NCBI GenBank assembly: GCA_942492445.1
Contig: CALOEW010000026.1
Location: forward strand, 1-34,688
Direction of reading: 5' to 3'
DNA length: 34,688 nt
Source of the DNA: NORP240 sp942492445
GTDB lineage: Bacteria; Pseudomonadota; Gammaproteobacteria; Pseudomonadales; Pseudohongiellaceae
Part shown: positions 15,629-24,533 of the stretch, piece by piece
Layout of the letters: each line of letters starts with the position of its first letter
Numbering within the stretch: position 1 is the stretch's first letter
The notes under the pieces: model-generated
The model's input: the letters and a program-made list of their open reading frames with translations, nothing else
Database searches by the model: none
Told to the model about the DNA's origin: nothing
Translations under genes and position numbers: made by a program

Positions 15629-17905
15629 CTAGGGCAGGCGATTGACCGGAGATGGGCCGAATGACAACCAGGTCCCCTGAAAGCGGGCACCGTGTGCGTC
15701 AGGTCTGCTCCAGTCGCACACGCCCCGGGGGAACACTTGCCCCAGTTCGGCAAGCTGCTCAAGGGTAAATTCGATGGTGTAGTCAGCCGGATCCAGAGGT
15801 TTCAGCTGACAACTGACGATAGAGTTTGACAACGGGGCACCTGCCACGTGGCGAGGGGTCGAATAGGCCGGATAGAGTTCGCCACAGCGGCCATCATTGC
15901 TGATGCTTATCAGCCCGCTCAGGTTCTCCCTTTTCTCCCCGCTGTCATCCCAGCAATTGTCACTGAGCTGGTAAGGTCTGGCATTGACCACCTTCACGCC
16001 CTTGTCGACTTCATTGCGGTTGGCCTTGATTGCCATCAACCACTGATCCATGTCCCGGAACAGGTTGCCGAGGTCCGGTTCTTCATCACTGAAGCCCCAC
16101 AGCCCACCGACATTCATTACATGATTGTCCGCATGCCCGTTGGCTTCGATCAAGCGCTGACGGGTGCTGAACTGGTGAACGATCATATGAATGTCGCCGG
16201 CCTCTCGATGATCGGTATAGGTGCGGTAATCAATGACAGGCGTCTCCCGCAATCCACCGCCTCCGAACAATATCCGTCCCGATTCGATGGCGCGTCGGGC
16301 GGCCCGGGGATCGGCCTGATGACGCTCAGGCACATGATTCATGTCACGGTCGAAGCCGCCGATGGCCCGGTTCAGATCGATAAACTGATCCGGCGTAATT
16401 GCACCGGAGTTGAGTGCGGCCAGACCGTACTGTACTCCGACATTGTCCAGAGGGCGCGCGGCCCGACCGGAGTTTTCCGCCATCCCGTAAACATTGACTG
16501 TATGGTCATAGACCGTTGCGCGCACGCCGTTTTCCAGTGACGGGCCATAACGTCTTGATTGCAGCGCTTCAATACTGACTTCGCCACCCTGTTCTTCCAG
16601 TGGAGCATCAACGGCATAGATCGGATCCAGTCGCGCCGCTCCCTGAGCCAGGTTGGGAATACTCCCCCAGGACCCGAAACCGGACACTGCACGCTGTTGC
16701 TCCTCGGAGAACCCCTCCGGGTTTACCTGGCTGAAGTAATAGTGCAGCAGACGGGCGTCCGCCAGGGTAAAAATGGTCGCCGAAGTGACATCCGGAAAAC
16801 TGGAGGACACGATGATGCCATCAAAAATTCCGGGATAATTGTCCGCCGTCTGATGGCTCTGGTAAGACCCCCCCGACGCTCCGGTTCCGATCGTGTAGAT
16901 AGGTTCACCGTAGTGCTCGATGAATCGCTCTTTCACCATGATGTGGGTTTCCGAGGCCAGCAGATCATTGCAGTTCTGACCGAAAACATTCAGGCTCGCC
17001 GATGTCAGGGCGTAGCCCATTTCCAACAGCCCCTTGCGCAACACGCCACCGGTACGGCTTCCCTGCTGGTACCAGCCACTGCGGCAACCACCGCCGTGGG
17101 TATAGACCAGTTTGCCGTTCCAGCCAGCGCTCCGGTTCCAGGGGTCCGGCGCAGAACTGCCCGGGTCATGGAGCATGGCAATCTCGTAGATGGCGCGATT
17201 GACGGTACCAGTTTCCACCCGGACTACAAAGGGTTGAGAGTGACCGTCGGGTAAGGTGACTGTGGCCAGGTCGTCCGGCAGCGAGTCACCCGGGAGCCCG
17301 GGCAGCGGTTGAAAATCCTGGGTCGATTCGGAGTAATACACATAGTCGACTCGGGTTTCCACGGAACAGTTTGAATCCAGCGGTGCGCCCAGCGTATCTC
17401 CGTTCGCCAGCTGAAACTCCTGGGTCTGGCAGTAAAAAGGTTGTTCGTGGGGGCCTGAAATTATCGGGCCGGAATCAGGATAGTTGGTAAGTTCCAGCGT
17501 CGCTGCCGGGGCGACCGCACCCGCGCCGCCACTGCCCCTACTGCCGGTCCAGGCCAGCAGTTTATTGCTCCCGTTCCTGAGACCGGTGAGCAGCCCGGTC
17601 ATGCCACCGCTACCCGCCTCCGCCCGCAGCGAAGCGGTGACTTCCTCACCATTGAGCTCGACAGTCAGACCGGACGGTTGCGCTTCAGTCCATTCCACCC
17701 GCACCAGCACATCACCGCCGGTGACCAGCCAGGGCTTGGTGGAAACAGCCGTCAGCGTGACCTCCGGTGAAGCAGGCAGCGCAGAACCGGCCACGGGCAG
17801 GGGGACATCTTCCCGACCCACGCCTTCAGGAGTACAACCTGCCAGAATCATTGACCCGCCAAGCAATGTCACCGACACCGCCAATCTGATACTGGATCCT
17901 TTCAC
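15629..17905 (-). CDS. DUF6351 family lipoprotein, predicted alpha/beta hydrolase
   Basis: Predicted lipid-anchored hydrolase of 758 residues. The lipobox ILAGC gives Cys24. Residues 50-140 look like a beta-sandwich (VTLTAVSTKPWLVTGGDVLV). The catalytic region has KLVYTHGGGCRSGWYQQG and the nucleophile elbow GTGASGGSYQS, with Ser344 as candidate nucleophile. A late HADNHVMN region may supply the His. This matches DUF6351 as I know it, a group distantly related to depolymerases and tannases; the substrate is unknown. The start is GTG 17905, set by AGGTGG six bases upstream. The gene is single and convergent with the channel gene. Confidence 0.85.
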   Translation of the reverse strand: MKGSSIRLAVSVTLLGGSMILAGCTPEGVGREDVPLPVAGSALPASPEVTLTAVSTKPWLVTGGDVLVRVEWTEAQPSGLTVELNGEEVTASLRAEAGSGGMTGLLTGLRNGSNKLLAWTGSRGSGGAGAVAPAATLELTNYPDSGPIISGPHEQPFYCQTQEFQLANGDTLGAPLDSNCSVETRVDYVYYSESTQDFQPLPGLPGDSLPDDLATVTLPDGHSQPFVVRVETGTVNRAIYEIAMLHDPGSSAPDPWNRSAGWNGKLVYTHGGGCRSGWYQQGSRTGGVLRKGLLEMGYALTSASLNVFGQNCNDLLASETHIMVKERFIEHYGEPIYTIGTGASGGSYQSHQTADNYPGIFDGIIVSSSFPDVTSATIFTLADARLLHYYFSQVNPEGFSEEQQRAVSGFGSWGSIPNLAQGAARLDPIYAVDAPLEEQGGEVSIEALQSRRYGPSLENGVRATVYDHTVNVYGMAENSGRAARPLDNVGVQYGLAALNSGAITPDQFIDLNRAIGGFDRDMNHVPERHQADPRAARRAIESGRILFGGGGLRETPVIDYRTYTDHREAGDIHMIVHQFSTRQRLIEANGHADNHVMNVGGLWGFSDEEPDLGNLFRDMDQWLMAIKANRNEVDKGVKVVNARPYQLSDNCWDDSGEKRENLSGLISISNDGRCGELYPAYSTPRHVAGAPLSNSIVSCQLKPLDPADYTIEFTLEQLAELGQVFPRGVCDWSRPDAHGARFQGTWLSFGPSPVNRLP

Positions 17906-18073
17906 GAATTACCACCTGCCCCGGATGAGAAATGTTACCGACATTCTCGCCACTGGCTTCGTCAATGTAAAGCGGGGACCCACTGGCGACAAAAAGCAGG
18001 TTGCATACTGCCAATTGCTGCGGCAACTGGTAAACTGAAACCTGTCTGCCCACAGTCCGGATGGCGGTAATAA

Positions 18074-18514
18074 ATGAATTCAAGGAACAAAATCGACTTT
18101 GTTGAAATTACCCAATTGAAGTCGGAATCCATCGACAAGAAGTGTGCGAAATGTAAAAAGTCAATCTGCTGTAATTCCATCAACCAGAAAATCCCGGCTC
18201 CCAAGTCACTGTACGATTTTGATCATCTGCTCTGGCAGGTATCCCACGAGAATATCAATATCTTCAAGGATGCCGACGGCTGGTTCCTGCATGTCCACGC
18301 AGCCTGTGTACATCTCGGCGCCGGTGGAGTCTGCGGCATTTACGAGCGGCGCCCGATGGTCTGTCGCGAGTACGACAACGATTATTGTGAATTTGATGAA
18401 TCGATCGAAGAGGCATCCGAGTACTTTTTTTCAGCTTACGAACAGTTGGAAAAATATTGCCGCAAACGTTTCAAGAAATGGGACAAGCGGTTTAAAAAGG
18501 CCGGCTATGTCTGA
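18074..18514 (+). CDS. YkgJ-like cysteine-cluster protein (CxxCxxCC family, PF03692)
   Basis: Soluble cytoplasmic protein of 146 residues, predicted to bind zinc or an iron-sulfur cluster. The N-terminal cluster CAKCKKSICC places Cys at 24, 27, 32 and 33. Later cysteines occur in AACVHLGAGGVCGIYERRP, MVCREYDND and CEF, which is the family order, including the R-P-x-x-C-R motif. The C-terminus is Lys/Arg-rich (CRKRFKKWDKRFKKAG). ATG 18074 has GGCGGT a few bases upstream. The local base composition is more AT-rich than its neighbours. The function of this family is poorly defined. Confidence 0.85.
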   Translation: MNSRNKIDFVEITQLKSESIDKKCAKCKKSICCNSINQKIPAPKSLYDFDHLLWQVSHENINIFKDADGWFLHVHAACVHLGAGGVCGIYERRPMVCREYDNDYCEFDESIEEASEYFFSAYEQLEKYCRKRFKKWDKRFKKAGYV

Positions 18515-18546
18515 TATCCTGCAATGAAACTGCACGGTCGAATACC

Positions 18547-19167
18547 ATGTACTGGAAAATACCTGTCCCATTCCTGACCGGGCTTCTGACGCTTGTTCCG
18601 GCAGCTGTTTCTGCCCAGTCCGGCGAGCAGCCCGCTTCCGGTTTGCAGCAGATTCGGGATACCCTTGAACAACTGGACGGGATGGCCGCCGCCTGTGTGT
18701 TCGACTCTTTGAATACCGATTCCTGTACGCCGTTTCTGAACGCGGTTAACGGCGACCTGCTGACTGCCTATATCGAGACTTGTGCCAGTGTCAGAAACTG
18801 GCGGGATGAGTTCGTGGCCGATCAGGTCGAAGAGCAGAGTTCTGCCGGCGCGGGTGTCGACGCCGGGACGTTTCTGCGCTACCTGGTGGAAATCGAATAC
18901 CTGTGCGGGAAAGCCGCGCTGTCAAGAGCCACCCGGTACGTTGTGCCTGCCTACCGTGGCACTTCCACAGCAACCGGATCGACGGCCAATCTGCAATATC
19001 AGCTGGATTCCCTGCGACAGCGGCAATTGCTGACTGATGAACGAGAACGACAACGGCGGGCCCTGTTCAGCCAGCAACAACGAGGGCAACAACAGACTAC
19101 GCGGCAGTTCGAGCAATTGCAGCTCGAACTCCTTCGGCAACAATCGCTACCACAGTATCCACGTTGA
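18547..19167 (+). CDS. Secreted hypothetical protein with Gln/Arg-rich C-terminus
   Basis: Not recognised. It has 206 residues with a signal peptide ending AAVSAQ (about residue 24). The mature N-terminal half contains four or five cysteines (AACVFDS, DSCTPF, ETCASVR, YLCGKAA), consistent with a small disulfide-bonded helical domain in the periplasm. From about 140 on, the chain becomes a Gln/Arg/Leu helix (LRQRQLLTDERERQRRALF, QQQRGQQQTTRQFEQLQL) likely to be coiled coil. It lies 32 bp after the cysteine-cluster gene and may be co-transcribed. No SD is obvious before ATG 18547. Confidence 0.65.
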   Translation: MYWKIPVPFLTGLLTLVPAAVSAQSGEQPASGLQQIRDTLEQLDGMAAACVFDSLNTDSCTPFLNAVNGDLLTAYIETCASVRNWRDEFVADQVEEQSSAGAGVDAGTFLRYLVEIEYLCGKAALSRATRYVVPAYRGTSTATGSTANLQYQLDSLRQRQLLTDERERQRRALFSQQQRGQQQTTRQFEQLQLELLRQQSLPQYPR

Positions 19168-19195
19168 CAGCGGGCGTTCTGCCGCTTCGCCGCGT

Positions 19196-20386
19196 TTAGT
19201 AGAGAATAAGAAACGAACCTGAGGGTGTAATGGTCACGGCTGGCGCGCTGTTGTCGGGGATAATGATTTCCTGCTTGTCAGCAACAGGTATCGGATTTCC
19301 TTCATTGTCGAACAACTGCCAGTTGAGCGTGCCACCCCGGGTAAAACTGACGGCTTCACCCCAGGCGATCAGCTTGTAACCGTCACTGCTGAAAGCGATT
19401 GCCGGATTCTTCTGCCGCGTCCGGGTGGCCGGCTCCGCAACCCGGCCAGGTTCCTCCCCGGTGCTGAGATTCATCTGCACGATTCTGCTTTCCGTTTCAA
19501 ATACCAGCCAATTGTTCTGCTGGTAATCTCTGGTGATATCATTGGTACTGACCGGACAGGCGGACAACTCCCATTTCTGCAGGTCGTAAAGTCCGGCGTA
19601 TTCTGTGTCGATATGACCTTTTTGGCTGCCTGCCACCGTGAGTATCTGCATATGCCGCCCGTGGCTGGCAATCGCCGAACGGTAAGCCACCTTAAAACTG
19701 TCCCGGGTTTCGTATTCAAGCGCCAGACTGCAGCAGGCGCAGGCCCCGAGGGCGGTGTCACCGATCTGCAATTCCGGCGTGAAAGTGCGCCCTCCGTCGC
19801 CGGAGATCCTCGCATAGACCGTGCGCTCGTCCTCCCGGGTCAGTGCGCCGGCCGCCCAACTGACCGCGACACTGTCTCCCAGCGCCGCAATGTCGGCCCC
19901 GGCGTCCACACCCTCTAGATTGTCCTCGACCAGGCTGCGTCTGGGCTCAAATTCAGTTCGCTCAGGATTGGAACGGGTATAGAAGAACTGTGACGGCCGG
20001 GACTGGTACCAGACCACATGGACGCGGCCACGGGAATCCACAGCGAAATTTGCCCGGTAGATGGGATCGGCGTGATTGAACGCCTCGCTGGATACGCGGC
20101 GGGCCGGTCCCCACTCGAACGAGGCGGCGTCATACTGCCGATAGAACAGGTCGCCCTCCCGGGCCCTGGGATTGCGACTGCGCTTGCGGAAATACAGCAG
20201 GTGAACATTGCCGTCTGCATCCTGCATCAGCCGGGGGTGGATCCCGCCCTCGGGAGTGGGCTGCACATCCACGCCGGACTGGGCCCAGGCGGCCGATGCG
20301 CACAACAAGAGCAGGCTGAGCAGCAAACCACGCATCCTGGCAGGTGCGCGGGAAGATTTACTGAATTGTGGCATCCGTTTATTCAT
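19196..20386 (-). CDS. Secreted sialidase-like (BNR) beta-propeller protein
   Basis: Predicted periplasmic or surface protein of 396 residues. After a signal peptide ending SAAWAQ (about 36) come repeated propeller blades with short BNR-like motifs: GGIHPRLMQDADGNVHLLYF, FAVDSRGRVHVVWYQ and VYARISGDGGRTFTPE. A GACACCS stretch carries three clustered cysteines, as in other exo-alpha-sialidase-like hypotheticals. The usual sialidase Arg/Tyr/Glu triad cannot be placed with confidence, so an enzymatic role is not claimed. ATG 20386 lacks a good SD; ATG codons further in are possible. It is divergent from the cytochrome operon. Confidence 0.72.
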   Translation of the reverse strand: MNKRMPQFSKSSRAPARMRGLLLSLLLLCASAAWAQSGVDVQPTPEGGIHPRLMQDADGNVHLLYFRKRSRNPRAREGDLFYRQYDAASFEWGPARRVSSEAFNHADPIYRANFAVDSRGRVHVVWYQSRPSQFFYTRSNPERTEFEPRRSLVEDNLEGVDAGADIAALGDSVAVSWAAGALTREDERTVYARISGDGGRTFTPELQIGDTALGACACCSLALEYETRDSFKVAYRSAIASHGRHMQILTVAGSQKGHIDTEYAGLYDLQKWELSACPVSTNDITRDYQQNNWLVFETESRIVQMNLSTGEEPGRVAEPATRTRQKNPAIAFSSDGYKLIAWGEAVSFTRGGTLNWQLFDNEGNPIPVADKQEIIIPDNSAPAVTITPSGSFLILY

Positions 20387-20415
20387 CCGGGGTTTGACTT
20401 TGTCTGATTTGGCCC

Positions 20416-20454
20416 AATAATAAGCGTAACATACTAAAGGAACTTCTTATTATT
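20416..20454. repeat. Inverted repeat between divergent genes
   Basis: AATAATAAG (20416-20424) and CTTATTATT (20446-20454) are perfect 9-bp arms 21 bp apart, in an AT-rich patch between the divergent sialidase-like and cytochrome genes. Position and spacing suit a regulator site, but a simple hairpin is equally possible. Confidence 0.45.
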
Positions 20455-20592
20455 ACTTTAATCCCTGCACTTCAGATTGAGTCAGAGGGATGTGGTACGC
20501 GATAAGAGGTCGCATTAACAATCCGGTCGTATGACTCGGCAACGGGCTGCAACCGGACTCTGCCCGCTATCGTCAGACAAGGAACCTTGCCC

Positions 20593-21132
20593 ATGAAGAC
20601 CTCAACCCGATCAGCTTTTCGCGTGTTATTCGTCGGACTTGCCACCACCATGATGCTGTCCTGTGCTCCGGAGAGCGAGCAGACTGCCGCGAGCAACCAG
20701 GTTGAAGACAGTTTCAATTACGACACGTCGCTTTCTGTCCCCGACCTGATGGCCATGGTAATTGAACCGGCTGCTGACGTCCTCTGGGACAACGCCGGGT
20801 GGGTGGAAAGTTCTGCCGGTTACGAGGAACTCTACCCCACCACCGATGAAGGCTGGGAGTTTGTCATCTCGCAGGCCGCCCTGGTGGCGGAGACTGGCAA
20901 TATGCTGGCGCTGCCGGGTCGTGCAATGGACGACGAGGCATGGATGGTGTATTCGGAGGGTATGGTCGAAGCCGGAAAAATGGCCATGGATGCCGCCCGG
21001 CGTCGCCATCAGGAAGATTTTTTCCAGGCAGGAGCGCAGCTGTACAGTGTCTGCCGCGCCTGTCACCAGTCCTACAATCCCGATATCGTTTCCCGGTTCG
21101 TAGGTGAGGGTCCCCAGGGAACTCCCCAATAG
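20593..21132 (+). CDS. Lipoprotein cytochrome c with C-terminal CxxCH
   Basis: Periplasmic, lipid-anchored mono-heme cytochrome of 179 residues. Lipobox MMLSC gives Cys24. The heme site CRACH (Cys154, Cys157, His158) lies near the C-terminus after a mostly helical region, the layout of the cytochrome c'/c556 class. A candidate distal ligand is Met in the first helix (DLMAMVIEPAADVLWDNA). The start ATG 20593 has AAGGA about nine bases upstream, better placed than an in-frame TTG two codons earlier. The stop TAG shares its last base with the GTG of the next gene, so the two are translationally coupled. It heads a three-gene operon. Confidence 0.85.
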   Translation: MKTSTRSAFRVLFVGLATTMMLSCAPESEQTAASNQVEDSFNYDTSLSVPDLMAMVIEPAADVLWDNAGWVESSAGYEELYPTTDEGWEFVISQAALVAETGNMLALPGRAMDDEAWMVYSEGMVEAGKMAMDAARRRHQEDFFQAGAQLYSVCRACHQSYNPDIVSRFVGEGPQGTPQ

Positions 21133-21845
21133 TGTCCAGGGCAATGCTCAGTCATCTGGCCCGGTGCCCGCTGCTGTGGGCAGCCGGCGCGCTGTTGCTG
21201 AGTTCCCCGGCTCTTGCCCATACCATTGCCAGCGATGATGCCCGTTACGTTCTTGGCGTCGATGGACCGGCCATACTGCCCTTCATGTACCTGGGCGCCA
21301 AGCACATGGTCACCGGCTATGATCACCTGCTGTTTCTTGCGGGCGTCATCTTCTTCCTTTACCGGCCGAAGCATGTGGCCCAGTATGTAACCCTGTTCGC
21401 ACTCGGGCACAGCATTACGCTGCTGACCGGTGTGCTGGCTAACTGGCAGGTCAACGCATACCTGATCGATGCGGTCATCGGCCTGTCGGTCGTCTACAAG
21501 GGGTTTGAAAACCTGGGCGGTTTCAAGCTCCTGCCATTTCAGCCAAATACCCGACTCGCTGTTTTTGTGTTCGGGTTGTTCCACGGGTTGGGGCTGGCCA
21601 CCAAGTTGCAGGAATATGAACTGTCCGAGAACGGGCTGATTGCCAATATCCTCAGCTTCAACGCTGGCGTCGAGATTGGTCAGATTCTGGCCCTTTCGGC
21701 AATTTTTCTATTTCTCAGTGCCTGGCGTACCAGCAGCAGCTACCTGAAGCACGCGTTCACCGCCAACACCGCACTTATGACTGGAGGTTTTTTGCTCGCC
21801 GGTTACCAGCTGGCCGCATTTTTCCTGGTCCCGTCCTACCTGTAA
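21132..21845 (+). CDS. HupE/UreJ-like membrane protein
   Basis: Polytopic inner-membrane protein of 237 residues with a signal-like N-terminus ending SPALA. Family motifs are clear: HMVTGYDHLLFLAGVIFF, TLFALGHSITLLTGVL and VFGLFHGLGLATKL. HupE and UreJ are nickel/cobalt permeases in hydrogenase and urease clusters, but this shorter HupE/UreJ_2 group occurs widely without those enzymes, and neither is present here. The substrate is therefore open. It starts at GTG 21132, overlapping the cytochrome stop by one base; ATG 21144 is an alternative. Confidence 0.87.
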   Translation: MSRAMLSHLARCPLLWAAGALLLSSPALAHTIASDDARYVLGVDGPAILPFMYLGAKHMVTGYDHLLFLAGVIFFLYRPKHVAQYVTLFALGHSITLLTGVLANWQVNAYLIDAVIGLSVVYKGFENLGGFKLLPFQPNTRLAVFVFGLFHGLGLATKLQEYELSENGLIANILSFNAGVEIGQILALSAIFLFLSAWRTSSSYLKHAFTANTALMTGGFLLAGYQLAAFFLVPSYL

Positions 21846-21867
21846 CCCAGCACTAACGGAGAGTTCC

Positions 21868-22461
21868 TTGGACACTGATAATCAGACCGGCCAGAAGCCG
21901 TCGCCAAAAGCACTGTTCACGGCATCCCTGGTCGCCCTCGGAGTAGCCCTGGTGGTTCTGTTCAGCGCCGTACTGCCAGCTGAATTTGGCTATGATCCGT
22001 TCCGTATTGGACAATTGTTGGGAATAACAGGCCTGTCACAGGGACAGGAGCAGCCGCTCGCAGATCAACTGCAGCCCCACCGCGATGACTACGTTGAGTT
22101 CTACCTGGAACCATTCCAGTCTGTGGAATACAAATACGCAATGGATCTGGACGCCCCGCTGATTTTCAGCTGGGAGGCCGACGGAGACCTCTACTACGAC
22201 TTGCACGCCGAGCCGGCTGGCCTGGGAGGTGAGTTCGCGGAAAGCTACGAACAGGGCACAGCCGCTGCCCGGGCCGGCGCCTACCATGCGCCGTTCGCGG
22301 GAATCCACGGCTGGTTCTGGGAAAACCGCAGTGCTCGTGACGTGGAGGTGAGGCTTTATGCGTCCGGGTTTTTCCTGAGTTCCACAGTATTCAGTGGCAG
22401 CGTCGAATACGATCGGGAAATCGAACCGATATTGCCTCGGTTCCCAGGAGCTTCGGAGTAG
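21868..22461 (+). CDS. Transmembrane anchor protein
   Basis: Predicted inner-membrane protein of 197 residues with one N-terminal helix (ALFTASLVALGVALVVLFSA) and a periplasmic domain. It resembles the 'transmembrane anchor protein' group, recognisable by VLPAEFGYDPFRIGQLLGIT, then LIFSWEADGDLYYDLHAEP and HAPFAGIHGWFWENRS. This group commonly neighbours HupE/UreJ-like and metal-efflux genes; its biochemical role is not established. It starts at TTG 21868 with GGAGA five to six bases upstream, and no in-frame ATG is nearby. It is the third gene of the cytochrome/HupE operon, 22 bp after HupE. Confidence 0.75.
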   Translation: MDTDNQTGQKPSPKALFTASLVALGVALVVLFSAVLPAEFGYDPFRIGQLLGITGLSQGQEQPLADQLQPHRDDYVEFYLEPFQSVEYKYAMDLDAPLIFSWEADGDLYYDLHAEPAGLGGEFAESYEQGTAAARAGAYHAPFAGIHGWFWENRSARDVEVRLYASGFFLSSTVFSGSVEYDREIEPILPRFPGASE

Positions 22462-22596
22462 CACGGCGGTTGGGCGCGGGGCAACCGGGCATACCTGCCG
22501 GACCAAACCACAGGACAATCACCCGGCAGATTCATTCGGCGCCATTTCTCTTGCAAAATTCCCTGGCCCACTGGCCCGGGACCAGCAAAACTCACG

Positions 22597-22631
22597 AAAA
22601 AGCCCGCCCCGCCGATGGCGGAGCGGGCTTT
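22597..22631. terminator. Bidirectional intrinsic terminator
   Basis: GCCCGCCCCGCC (from 22602) pairs with GGCGGAGCGGGC (ending 22628) with one mismatch. It is flanked by A5 on the left and T3 on the right. The T5 tract on the minus strand makes it stronger for the leftward DUF6152 module, which ends at 22699. It can also stop the rightward cytochrome/HupE operon, which ends at 22461. Confidence 0.85.
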
Positions 22632-22698
22632 CGATTACTCTGGGACTGGTTCAATCCCCTGAGGGGATTGCGAACCGGTGATTAACCGAAATCAGGCC

Positions 22699-23151
22699 CT
22701 AGTTATTACCAGTGGGGTCGGAACCGTCGCGCGGAGCACCGGTACCTGATGAACCCATGAACAACTTGCGGCCATCCGGGAAGGTAATGTCGCGGCCGTT
22801 GGCCCGACATTCCGGTTCGCACAGCCGGTCCTTACTCTGGTAACCGGTAACAATGATATCCGTACCCAGTTGCAGAGAATTACGGTTGATTCCGCGACGC
22901 AACAGAGTATTCGGTGTACCACCTTCAACCATCCACAGGCCTGGATCTTCGGTGCTCTCAGGGTCCGTGTTATCCAGGTGGATCCAGGTGTGTGGATTGA
23001 TCCACTCAACTCGGGTAATCGGGCCACCAAGTCGAACAGGCAGGTTGGCATCGAATTCCGCCGAGAATGCATGGTGGGCAGTCGCAGGCGTCTTGAGGGC
23101 AACGACACTCACCGCGGCGACGGCGGCTGCTGTTAATAATTTCATTTTCAT
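22699..23151 (-). CDS. DUF6152 family periplasmic protein
   Basis: Secreted protein of 150 residues. ATG 23151 follows AGAGG with normal spacing; a longer frame to 23184 lacks an SD. The signal peptide ends TPATA, directly before the family hallmark HHAFSAEFD. The rest, a small beta-barrel-like domain, has ITRVEWINPHTWIHLD, GTDIIVTGYQSKD, two nearby cysteines (CEPECRANGRDI) and the late GRKLFMGSS. DUF6152 has no assigned function. It is the last gene of the leftward oxidoreductase module, 423 bp after the lipoprotein gene. Its stop TAG opens a TAGGGCCTGAT sequence like the border of the palindromic elements elsewhere. Confidence 0.85.
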   Translation of the reverse strand: MKMKLLTAAAVAAVSVVALKTPATAHHAFSAEFDANLPVRLGGPITRVEWINPHTWIHLDNTDPESTEDPGLWMVEGGTPNTLLRRGINRNSLQLGTDIIVTGYQSKDRLCEPECRANGRDITFPDGRKLFMGSSGTGAPRDGSDPTGNN

Positions 23152-23574
23152 AGGTTTACCTCTTCTCTCATGAACCCTGGGCAACGAATCGTTTTAAAAA
23201 CTGTCCTGTGAGCCTTATGGAAATTCCTTCTAAACTGTACAACACGACCAGTTCGGCTACTCCCTGTACCTGACTGACGAGGCTTCTCAAGCTGTTCAGA
23301 CCCTGCGGCCTGTTCAGCCCGACACACTGCCAGGTTGGTTTTCTTTCAGGACGGGTCTCAAAGCGATCTGCCACCCCCGGAGAGACCTGTCAGTCTCTTC
23401 TCTGATTACCAGTTATTACTAATTAGGTAATTTAAAATTACCGTTATTTTTACACCACTCCAGCGTTAAGTGAAAGCACTTTGCGACAAGATACAGTGCA
23501 TTGTATATAAAGACCCGCGAAAATACCAAAACTCGTCCTTCCGCAGGCCTTCACCGGTCCGTTCCAGGCACGAC
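23152..23574. other. 423-bp intergenic region with AT-rich palindrome
   Basis: No credible gene. The stretch at 23400-23460 is markedly AT-rich. It holds GGTAATTT-A-AAATTACC (23426-23442), perfect 8-bp arms around one base, which is a candidate operator or hairpin for the DUF6152 gene. No strong promoter or terminator was identified. Confidence 0.4.
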
Positions 23575-24507
23575 CTACTGATTCTGCTCGGCCGCCATTT
23601 CCTCGCGGAGCCGCTGTTCGAACTCACCACCCTTGCGGTACTGTCCGTACATTAACTCTTCCACAAATTCGACACACTTGAATTGAGGTAACTCATAACC
23701 TGCTTCAAGTCTGCGATAAATTGGCATTTTGATCGTCCATGGACGTTCGAACAGTTCAGGATCTTCCATGGTGGCTTCATATTCGATGACATTTTCACTA
23801 ACCAACGTATAACGTTCGGTCACTTTCAATTGATTAGTGTGGTAGTTGCCCGCCCGGTCGAACCAGGTGCGGTCATCCAGGCCGGAGGCCTCCACTACGA
23901 ATGTATCACCATCCCAGTAGCCGTAGGACTGACCCATCCACGAATCCAGCGGTGCCGGACCCGGATCTTCCAGGAATACGTTGCGCACTGCACCGGCGAA
24001 CGAATAGGCGATAAAAAACGCACTGTCGCTCTGAAAGATCTGGAAAGGATGTGGCATGTAGGTGGCACGCGGCACGCCCGGCATGTAGCACTTGATTTCC
24101 GGATCGCGGGACAGCCAGTTATCACTGTTTTCGTTTCTTCGCGCCAGTGCATCGGGCCGGTAGGGGATGGTTCCGCCCACGACCACACCCAGGCTCGCCG
24201 GAACTGCACCAGCTGCCCCCATAGCCACCACTTCTGGCGCCGGCACCGGAACAAAGTCACCGGGGACCATTTGGTAAGCTGCTTTAGGTGGGGCCGGTTC
24301 CAGATTGTCATTGGCATTCATCAGCACCTGCCAGATCCCATTCAGGTCCGGTTTGCCACTGGGTGTGCGGGGAATGGTACTGGCGGCTTCCGCGGCGTGC
24401 GCCACCTGGGCAGAAACGTGCCGGGAAACCTGCGCAGACTCCCGATCTGCCGGTGAACACCCGGCAATGGTCACTGCAATTGCTACGAGCAGCCCTTTCA
24501 TTTTCAT
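23575..24507 (-). CDS. Lipoprotein of unknown function
   Basis: Predicted lipoprotein of 310 residues; lipobox TIAGC gives Cys17. Near the mature N-terminus it has TPSGKPDLNGIWQVL, a motif shared by many secreted acidobacterial and proteobacterial proteins of unknown function. Later features are IKCYMPGVPRATYMPHPFQI, QSYGYWDGDTFVVEASGLDD and TNQLKVTERYTLV, suggesting a beta-rich fold; two Cys are in the mature part. I know this group as a frequent partner of DUF6152 genes, which fits here. ATG 24507 has an AAGGG-type SD. It lies downstream of the GMC gene and was probably expressed with it. Confidence 0.75.
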   Translation of the reverse strand: MKMKGLLVAIAVTIAGCSPADRESAQVSRHVSAQVAHAAEAASTIPRTPSGKPDLNGIWQVLMNANDNLEPAPPKAAYQMVPGDFVPVPAPEVVAMGAAGAVPASLGVVVGGTIPYRPDALARRNENSDNWLSRDPEIKCYMPGVPRATYMPHPFQIFQSDSAFFIAYSFAGAVRNVFLEDPGPAPLDSWMGQSYGYWDGDTFVVEASGLDDRTWFDRAGNYHTNQLKVTERYTLVSENVIEYEATMEDPELFERPWTIKMPIYRRLEAGYELPQFKCVEFVEELMYGQYRKGGEFEQRLREEMAAEQNQ

Positions 24508-24533
24508 AGTAAAACCCTTTTAGAAGATCTTAT

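Noticed and set aside
22680..22705. Third GGGCCTG-ended palindromic element at the DUF6152 stop
   Set aside because: A TAGGGCCTGAT border is present, but no partner arm was found; the nearby stem is an ordinary terminator, so one 10-base match is treated as chance.
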